Shown in pieces: positions 31,827 to 37,087 of a stretch of 37,087 nucleotides of DNA. Numbering within the stretch: the first letter of the stretch is position 1; each line of letters begins with the position of its first letter. This DNA is from CAIQJJ01 sp964606085. GTDB lineage: Bacteria > Chloroflexota > Anaerolineae > Anaerolineales > UBA4823. The notes below the pieces were generated by a model. It was not told the origin of the DNA. It saw only the letters and a program-made list of their open reading frames with translations, and ran no database searches. The stretch is from positions 1 through 37,087 of the forward strand of contig CAZSFD010000051.1 of assembly GCA_964606085.1 (NCBI GenBank). Direction: 5' to 3'. The position numbers and the translations under genes were made by a program.

Positions 31827-32425
31827 GAATGCACAATTGGCCCCTCAAAAGGGCGGTTCCAATCCACGCCCATCACGCCGTTGAGCAGCAGGTCGGCGGT
31901 GGGGTGGTCGGCGATATTGTCGTAATAATAGGGCAGGCGGATGCGGCCATCGCTGCCAATGATGAATACGCCGCCCATCTGGAAGGCATCCTGACCGGGC
32001 GGTGGCAGTTCGGTGGCGTAGTGCTTGGTCAGCCACAGGCGGCGGTTGGAGCGCCACACGCTCGGCGAAAGAACTGTCTGGCGCATGGCGCCGCGGCCCA
32101 GGCCGTAGGCGTGATACGCCTTGCGTTCGGGGTCGGCCAGGGTCAGCAGGCCAGGGGCGCGCTCGGCGGCGAAGGCTTTGGCCTCGGCAGGAGCGGCGTG
32201 CATCACGGCGGCCACGTGCAGCCCACGGCGGGTCAGTTCGGGCTGCACTTCGACCAGAATGTCGAGCATCTCTTTGCACTGCGGGCAGCCAAAGTGACGC
32301 GTGAACGAGAGCAGCAACGCCTGTTGCGCCCAAAGGCTCGCCAATCGTATGGGCTGACCCTCGACGGTCAAGAGTTCTACATCAGGGGCGGGGTCGTTGA
32401 ATTTCAAGGGAGTAGATTTTTTCAT
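31820..32425 (-). CDS. Peroxiredoxin-like (AhpC/TSA, thioredoxin-fold) protein
   Basis: A 201-residue thioredoxin-fold protein. After PAPDVELLTVEGQPIRLASL come the core strand ALLLSFTRHFGCPQCKE with the CxxC pair Cys47 and Cys50, HVAAVMHAAPAEAKAFAAE and PGLLTLADPERKAYHAYGLGRG. These features fit the AhpC/TSA-2 or SelL-like peroxiredoxin group, in which the first Cys of CxxC attacks the peroxide or acts in redox exchange. The C-terminal half (GGVFIIGSDGRIRLPYYYDNIADHP) is typical for these proteins. There is no signal peptide. No Shine-Dalgarno sequence is seen before the ATG, but two TATAAT-like boxes lie close upstream, so a very short leader is likely. The stop codon is provided by an inverted repeat. 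The exact substrate is unknown. Confidence 0.85.
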   Translation of the reverse strand: MKKSTPLKFNDPAPDVELLTVEGQPIRLASLWAQQALLLSFTRHFGCPQCKEMLDILVEVQPELTRRGLHVAAVMHAAPAEAKAFAAERAPGLLTLADPERKAYHAYGLGRGAMRQTVLSPSVWRSNRRLWLTKHYATELPPPGQDAFQMGGVFIIGSDGRIRLPYYYDNIADHPTADLLLNGVMGVDWNRPFEGPIVHSQ

Positions 32426-32705
32426 GGGTTGATTTCTGTATTAAAATTATACATATATTGTACAATTATTATACGAGATGACGCAGACTTTGTAAAGGGT
32501 AATGAGGGAAACAGGCTTTTATTGAAGTCAGGTGACTGTTACCGCATTGTGGCAAAAGTAGTACCTGAGAATTCCTGTCAAGCGGATTTTTGGAACGGAT
32601 TGAGCGGATTGGCCACCCTGCGCCCAGAAAATGGCTTATCAGGCAATCCGTTCAATCTGTTCTCCTAACCCGCATAAAGCGGAACAACCAGGGTGCTAAT
32701 CCAAG

Positions 32706-32876
32706 AAATCCTTGTTTTTTGTGCAAGGAGTTCACGGGTTAGGCACTAATCCGTTTACCGTTTTTCCGCTAAGCTTGCCCTCAGCATTAGAATTGCTACC
32801 AAGATCAGGTGTAGCTCGACAGAATTTTTAGTATCTCACAAGTTAAATTCTTGCTTTTTGGGCAAGAATTTACGGG
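32706..32876 (+). repeat. Two related hairpin units (32706-32738 and 32845-32876)
   Basis: Unit 1 reads AAATCCTTG, T-run, CAAGGAG, TTCACGGG; unit 2 reads AAATTCTTGC, T-run, GCAAGAATTTACGGG. Each folds into a hairpin with a T-rich loop (10-base stem in unit 2). They are diverged copies of one element. Confidence 0.55.
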
Positions 32877-32880
32877 ATGT

Positions 32881-32937
32881 ACAGGATATACAGGATGAAT
32901 GGGGATATTCTTATCCTGTTCATCCTGTATATCCTGT
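32881..32937. repeat. Perfect 19-base inverted repeat built from 9-base TATCCTGTN units
   Basis: Arm 32881-32899 (ACAGGATATACAGGATGAA) and arm 32919-32937 are exact reverse complements. Each arm is made of ATCCTGT steps with a 9-base period, continued less exactly by ATTTCCGG and TTATCCGGG. This belongs to the ATCCTGT-type intergenic repeats seen in many unrelated genomes, function unknown. Confidence 0.7.
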
Positions 32938-33222
32938 TTATTTCCGGTTTATCCGGGTTAGGATGTAAGGTCACTGTTATCCTGAAAATTTGCGTTTCCA
33001 ATAGATCAACATGCAGGTTTTGCCACAATGCGTTTTTCAACAGCAGCGCTATAAAACGGAATAACCCAGGAGCTAATCGGCGGGTTTTGCAAAAGAACGC
33101 CAAAGTTACGATTGACAGCAGAAAAAAAATGACATTACGCGCATGGCGGGTTGAGGCCTGAGCGGGTAAACTGTCGCCTTGCATTTCTGTTAGGAATTAT
33201 TCGGACAATCAGGAGGAAACCT

Positions 33223-34295
33223 ATGCGCTATATCAAAACCCTTGTTCAACCTATCGCAACCGTTTTTGCCTTGCTGCTGCTGGTGATGGGGCTTTTGGCG
33301 CTGATGCGCTCACCGCTCTCGCCAACGCAGCCCCACGCCCAGCAGCCACAAACCCTGCCGGGATCGCAACTGCTCTACCTGCAAGAGAACAACGAGAACA
33401 CGGCCTTGATGGCGCTCCCGGCGCAAGATGTGGCGGCTTTGACCGCCAACCAGCCGGGTGCATTGGCTACAACCGATCAGGCGGTAAATACCAATCCATT
33501 GGCACCGATCTGGGTCTCAACAGCCTTTTCCTGGCATGGATGCCAAATGGCGAAGCTTTAATCCGAGTAGAACGTATGGAAGATATTGTCATTTTCCGCA
33601 TTGACCCGGTTACTCAGGCGGCTACACAATTACCAACGCCCAACAACACTTACGATGTCGCTTTTTCACCAGATGGACAACGCATGATCTACTCGGTGAC
33701 CTATGGTCTGGGTTACGGTAGCCAGACCTACATCGCCAACGCCGACGGTTCCAATCCGCGTCTGATCCTGAACGAACCGCAGTCAATTATCGCCTTTGCG
33801 CGCTGGTCGCCAGATGGCGATCACATCGCTTACCTGCGTTGGGCAGATACAAACATCCCATTCACAGTGGGCGAGTTGTGGCTGGCGGATGGCAACGGCG
33901 GAAGCCCGGTTCTGCTCGCCCCCGCCGATGCCGGGCATGGGTATGAACCAGCATGGTCGCCCGACAGCACAAGAATCGCGTTCGTGAGCCGAGAGAACCC
34001 CGGCGATCTATGGGCAGACCAGGCAGCTGAACGCCTGATGAGTAACATTTACATCGTCACAATCAATGGTGGGGCTGTAACAAACCTGACCAACTTCACC
34101 AACGCACTTACCGAAAACCCATCCTGGTCGCCCGATAGCAGCATGGTAGCCTTCAACACCAATGCTGGCGGGACGATGGATATTTGGGTGGCTAACATGC
34201 AAAGCCGGCAATTGCAACAGGTAACTCAGGGGGCAGAAGCGCGATACCCAATCTGGAGTGTTGTCAACGAGACATCTACTATTCCAACACCATAA
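33223..34295 (+). pseudogene. TolB/WD40-like beta-propeller protein, frameshifted
   Basis: The start at 33223 has an excellent AGGAGG site. The first frame encodes an N-terminal membrane anchor or signal (FALLLLVMGLLALM) and the start of a propeller (GSQLLYLQENNENTALMALP). It then runs into a stop at 33559-33561. The propeller continues in another frame, open from before 33480 and carrying NSLFLAWMPNGEALIRVERM, then blades with AFSPDGQRMIYSVTY, ARWSPDGDHIAYLRW, AWSPDSTRIAFVS and SWSPDSSMVAFNT to the stop at 34295. A single-base indel somewhere in about 33440-33530 would restore one protein of about 356 residues. It could be a true mutation or an assembly error. The next gene is a paralogue. 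TolB-type PD40 repeats usually bind proteins; here the anchor suggests an extracellular propeller. Function unknown. Confidence 0.75.
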
Positions 34296-34324
34296 CCTTG
34301 ATCCTAACTTTCCAGGAAAGCACC

Positions 34325-35665
34325 ATGAAAACCTTGCAATCCATCTTAACCTCGTGTATCAGCCTATTTTTTTTCATCTTTTTGGCGGCCTGCTCCATGG
34401 TTACGCCAGTTTCACTGCCTACCGACTTGCCACCGACACAGGTATCTGTATTGACAAACACAGTCACATCAATCCCTTTCACGCCAACAACGATGCCATC
34501 TGAGACCTTCACGCCCATTCCAACCAATACTATGGTACCTACGGATACGCCAACACCACTACCTACCCCCACCTATGCTTTTGGCGTTGGGGAACGCGTG
34601 ATATTCACCGATGACGATCCAACGGGTGAGGTGCCAGCGCCCATTATCAAAATAATCGATCCCCAGGGTGGTAGCCGTTGGGTGCTAGATTATCTGGATC
34701 GCTTTTATTACATCAACTACAACATCATCCCCACCACAGATGGACAATTTCTGACTTTCAATGATTACAACCATTTCCGGGGTGGCTTTTCGTTTCTTTA
34801 TATTACAGATTTGCAAAACCAAACAGTTATAACTGTTACACAGCCCATCAATGCTGCGCGGGAGAATAATTGGGCCGCTGGAGCCGGAAGCCCAAGCTGG
34901 GCACCTGGTAACCAAGCAATTGCTTTTCCAGTATTTATTCATACAGAAACCAAAAAAGCCGAGTTCAGATTATTCGTTTGGGAAATTGGTTCCCAAGAAC
35001 CCAAACCACTCACCGATGGCCCATCCGAAGGGTACCCAATGTGGTCACCCGATGGACAATTTATTGCTTTCTACCATACAACCCCCAACGCGACAGAAAA
35101 TCCAGGAAAAACACATCATTTATCCATAATCCGCCCGGATGGAACCGGCTTACAAGAAATAGCCAACAATATTCACTTACAAAGAACATTGTATTGGGGC
35201 CATGGTAAGGATAGTAGCCCTGATACTTTCAACGAGATGTTCTTGTCCTGGTCACCAGATAGCCAATGGATTGCTTACCTGGTCGGGGATGAGCAACCTA
35301 CCATCGAAATTGCGAATATTATCGCCGGTGAAAAACAACGCTTTGACCTGGGCTTCCCACACTGCTATTCACCTACCTGGTCGCCAGACGGCAAACAAAT
35401 CGCCTTTTATGCAAACCCAGGCGGGAATGAAGATATTTACACCCTGGAAGTCGCCACACAAAAAGTGACCCGGCTCACCCAGGCAGAAGGCAATAATGTT
35501 GAGCCATCCTGGTCGCCCAGCGGCCGCTACCTGGCCTTTCTATCGGATCGCAATTCTGTTGGCCCAGCTCGGTTTTACCAGGTTTGTGCCATGGAGCCAG
35601 ATGGGTCTAACCCAACCTGCTTTGATGGCACCAACGCGCGGGCGCGGCCAGCCTGGCTGCCATAG
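34325..35665 (+). CDS. TolB/PD40 beta-propeller lipoprotein
   Basis: A 446-residue exported lipoprotein. The signal ends in the lipobox FLAAC (Cys23). A Thr/Pro-rich spacer (about 24-90, TPTP-type) precedes a TolB-like propeller with clear blades: PMWSPDGQFIAFYHT, LSWSPDSQWIAYLVG, TWSPDGKQIAFYANPGGNED and SWSPSGRYLAFLSDRN. The end AMEPDGSNPTCFDG-RPAWLP closes the last blade. The start at 34325 is selected over the TTG at 34298 because AGGAAA lies seven bases upstream and the signal peptide begins there. It lies 29 bases after the frameshifted paralogue, so the two probably arose by duplication. DNA is more A+T rich than the left two thirds of the window. Confidence 0.88.
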   Translation: MKTLQSILTSCISLFFFIFLAACSMVTPVSLPTDLPPTQVSVLTNTVTSIPFTPTTMPSETFTPIPTNTMVPTDTPTPLPTPTYAFGVGERVIFTDDDPTGEVPAPIIKIIDPQGGSRWVLDYLDRFYYINYNIIPTTDGQFLTFNDYNHFRGGFSFLYITDLQNQTVITVTQPINAARENNWAAGAGSPSWAPGNQAIAFPVFIHTETKKAEFRLFVWEIGSQEPKPLTDGPSEGYPMWSPDGQFIAFYHTTPNATENPGKTHHLSIIRPDGTGLQEIANNIHLQRTLYWGHGKDSSPDTFNEMFLSWSPDSQWIAYLVGDEQPTIEIANIIAGEKQRFDLGFPHCYSPTWSPDGKQIAFYANPGGNEDIYTLEVATQKVTRLTQAEGNNVEPSWSPSGRYLAFLSDRNSVGPARFYQVCAMEPDGSNPTCFDGTNARARPAWLP

Positions 35666-35696
35666 GAACAGGTTAACTCACTCAAGGAATCCACAA

Positions 35697-36425
35697 ATGA
35701 TTAAATTATCTTATCATCCTGCTATGAGATTCATGCTTGCTGGTGTTATCGCATTGTTATTGGCGCTTTCAAGCCCAAAGAACATCACTTCGCAAGGGAC
35801 ATTGGCAAAATCGTTGACCCAGGCAACACAATTCCTTCACCCACCTTATCCTGGAACAGCAGCAGAAACGTCAATTTTCGATCATGATCCTACTATTAGC
35901 GCAGATCCCAACACTTGGAGAATTTTGGCCTTTACAGGGGATGAGGCTAATTACATCTGTCCAGGTGGTACTATACCGCCACAAGGCACAGATGGGGTTT
36001 ATTGCTTTATGTTGGGTGCTGATACAACTTACTGGAGTTTTACCCTGAATAATGGGGCAGGAGATTGGCTTGCTTACGATAATCATGATGGCATTGATTA
36101 TTATTTTTACGATGATTATCGGCCCATTTTCGCCGCCGCAGATGCGGAACGGGCCGTACGCGCTGGATGGGAAAACCCCAAGAATCATCAACAAGGCTTT
36201 GGGCTGCGCGTGAGGCTTCACCACGCAAATGGCTATGAAACGCTTTATGGGCATCTATCTGCTATTGCTGTGCAAGCCTGTTCTACAAACTGTGTTCCTA
36301 TCGCACAAGGGAATATCATCGGTATCAGTGGCAGCACTGGCCAGTCGACCGCCAATCATCTTCATTTTGGGGTATATGATTCATCAAGTAATACAATTCC
36401 CAGAAGGTGGCGCCACGGTAGATGA
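35697..36425 (+). CDS. M23-family peptidoglycan endopeptidase, 3' end probably shifted out of frame
   Basis: A 242-residue exported LytM/M23 zinc peptidase. A signal peptide lies at about 9-30 (FMLAGVIALLLALSS). The metal and catalytic motifs are intact: HDGIDY (HxGxD), then YETLYGHLSAI and NHLHFGVYD (HxH). The start at 35697 has AGGAA eight bases upstream; the frame is open further upstream only as a shadow of the lipoprotein gene. After GVYDSSSNTIP the frame reads RRWRHGR and stops at 36425, whereas another frame continues smoothly (FPEGGATVDDGNAALFSES and on) to a stop at 36561. A one-base indel near 36390-36402 is therefore likely. The active domain would survive in either case. It cleaves peptide cross-links of the cell wall if active. 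An Rhs fragment begins within its shifted 3' extension. Confidence 0.75.
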   Translation: MIKLSYHPAMRFMLAGVIALLLALSSPKNITSQGTLAKSLTQATQFLHPPYPGTAAETSIFDHDPTISADPNTWRILAFTGDEANYICPGGTIPPQGTDGVYCFMLGADTTYWSFTLNNGAGDWLAYDNHDGIDYYFYDDYRPIFAAADAERAVRAGWENPKNHQQGFGLRVRLHHANGYETLYGHLSAIAVQACSTNCVPIAQGNIIGISGSTGQSTANHLHFGVYDSSSNTIPRRWRHGR

Positions 36426-36509
36426 TGGCAACGCGGCGCTCTTTAGCGAATCTCCTACTGGATGTTTTACCAACGATGGAAGCATTCATTTTGTCGAAAC
36501 AATTGTTGA

Positions 36510-37076
36510 GTTAACCAAAGAGAATTTTATCTTAACCGCTGGATCCAGCCTGACAGTATAATACCGAACCCCGGCAACCCGGCTGATTGGGATCGGTACA
36601 GTTACGTCCGAAATAATCCCTTAAAATATCGCGACCCGTCAGGCCATTGGCCGGATTGGGGCGGAATTGTTAGCGGAGCGCAACAAGTTGTCAATGTTGT
36701 CGGTGATTTTACAGTAGGATTTGTTTCTGATGGCCTCCGTGTAAATTTTGGGTTCATGCCACAGGTGCAAGATGCTCTGTCAGTAAATTCTGCTGAATCA
36801 GATGCGATGCTGATGGGTCGTGTGGCTGCTGATGCTGGAAGCATTATATTGGGTATCGCAGAAGTGTCGGCAGGACTGGGTATGGGTGCCGGGGGGATGG
36901 TTGCTTCTTGCGTGGGAACTGCGTGCGTTGGTGCTGTGGCAACTACCGCGGCAAGTGCAGCCGTAGTTACTGCGGGGGTGGTTACTGCAGGTAATGCAGC
37001 AGCCAGTCTGGGGGGCAATTTGGCATTACTGGCTAATATTACAGCGCAATGTTGCGGATATGATTTAAAAAGATAA
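36510..37076 (+). pseudogene. Orphan Rhs C-terminal tip (end of the Rhs core plus hydrophobic pre-toxin segment)
   Basis: An open frame without start codon at its beginning. It starts after a stop at 36507-36509 and reads EFYLNRWIQPDSIIPNPGNP, then DWDRYSYVRNNPLKYRDPSGH, the diagnostic last part of the Rhs repeat-associated core. About 140 more residues follow, with a Gly/Ala-rich hydrophobic stretch (AGLGMGAGGMVASCVG; TTAASAAVVTAGVVTAGNAA), typical of the region between an Rhs core and its toxin. The frame stops at 37074-37076 (TAA) after CCGYDLKR without a recognisable toxin domain. The long YD-repeat shell is absent from the window upstream. It is a displaced or truncated rhs 3' end, as seen in arrays of orphan Rhs tips. 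An internal ATG at 36756 could in theory be used. Confidence 0.8.
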
Positions 37077-37087
37077 AGGCATGGTAT

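Larger units (their letters stand above)
32543..33032. repeat. Exact 15-base inverted repeat flanking a 460-base segment
   Basis: CGCATTGTGGCAAAA at 32543-32557 recurs as its reverse complement TTTTGCCACAATGCG at 33018-33032. The segment between contains further repeats and no gene. It may be the remnant of a non-autonomous element. Target-site duplications were not found next to the ends. Confidence 0.5.
32674..33078 (+). repeat. Imperfect 28-base direct repeat pair (32674-32701 and 33051-33078)
   Basis: Both copies share ATAAA-CGGAA-AAC and CTAATC elements (about 22 of 28 positions by eye). Copy 1 lies inside the segment flanked by the 15-base inverted repeat; copy 2 lies just outside, which suggests repeated insertion or recombination. 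Confidence 0.5.
32426..33222. other. Repeat-rich non-coding region of about 800 bases
   Basis: No credible gene; the two small open frames on both strands here are repeat-derived. At 32446-32451 and 32468-32473 two minus-strand TATAAT boxes may serve the peroxiredoxin gene. The rest holds nested direct and inverted repeats listed separately. The DNA is clearly richer in A+T than the region to its left and marks the boundary to the accessory segment. Confidence 0.7.

Noticed and set aside
32870..33184. Open frames of about 94 and 104 residues on both strands in the repeat region
   Set aside because: They are read through the ATCCTGT inverted repeat, giving low-complexity Ile/Leu-rich peptides with no ribosome site, so they are by-products of the repeat.
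34279..34572. Minus-strand open frame rich in Gly and Val (97 residues)
   Set aside because: It is the complement of the Thr/Pro-rich spacer of the lipoprotein gene and has no start signals.
1..37087. tRNA, rRNA, riboswitch or CRISPR array
   Set aside because: No tRNA T-loop/acceptor pattern, no rRNA signature and no regularly spaced direct repeats were noticed on reading; the c-di-AMP riboswitch that could precede a KimA gene does not fit in the 65-base gap before it.

Overview
The window is GC-rich, mostly chromosomal core DNA. It most likely comes from a member of the Chloroflexota, probably class Anaerolineae. This is an inference from several signs: lipoproteins with Ser/Thr/Pro spacers, a giant secreted LVIVD-propeller protein ending in a YLPL tail, soluble-adenylyl-cyclase-like proteins with AAA and TPR modules, a single-membrane style HlyD/permease/ATPase exporter, and many dispersed hairpin repeats at gene ends. 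No rRNA, tRNA, CRISPR array or phage was seen.

Layout. 1-2218: a sugar aminotransferase (DegT/DnrJ family, 5' end outside the window) and mannose-6-phosphate isomerase. 2219-4633: a strong promoter overlaid by two SOS-like palindromes and followed by an FtsK-like ATPase, then a 78-residue orphan protein and a LysM lipoprotein. 4596-14409 (minus): a translationally coupled pair, a 1927-residue secreted beta-propeller protein and a 1341-residue two-domain cyclase/AAA/TPR protein. 14410-21910 (plus): an unknown protein, then a cation-transport cluster made of a KimA-like potassium permease, a Na,K-ATPase-like P-type ATPase and two overlapping TrkA/RCK genes. 21920-25537 (plus): the classic rpmH-rnpA-yidD-yidC-jag block with its own promoter; a PQQ-propeller lipoprotein is inserted between yidD and yidC. 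25561-28502 (minus): a sulfatase, a retropepsin-like protease, a small partner protein and an FHA/winged-helix regulator, closely packed. 28655-31749 (minus): a three-gene exporter (HlyD-like lipoprotein, permease, ATPase). 31820-32425 (minus): a peroxiredoxin-like protein.

32426-37087 is a different kind of DNA. It is visibly richer in A+T and starts with about 800 bases of nested repeats without a credible gene. It carries two TolB-like propeller genes (one frameshifted), an M23 peptidase gene with a disturbed 3' end, and an orphan Rhs C-terminal tip without a start. I read it as an accessory region under decay or reshuffling, although assembly errors could explain the frameshifts.

The most promising functional units are: (i) the KimA-like/P2-ATPase/RCK-RCK cluster, which looks like one monovalent-cation homeostasis unit; (ii) the FtsK-like gene under an SOS-like double operator; (iii) the sAC-like cyclase, whose two cyclase domains each keep the complementary half of the catalytic residues, coupled to a secreted propeller giant; and (iv) the FHA-wHTH/small protein/retropepsin/sulfatase operon. 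Assignments rest on motifs read by eye and recalled family knowledge; no database search was run.
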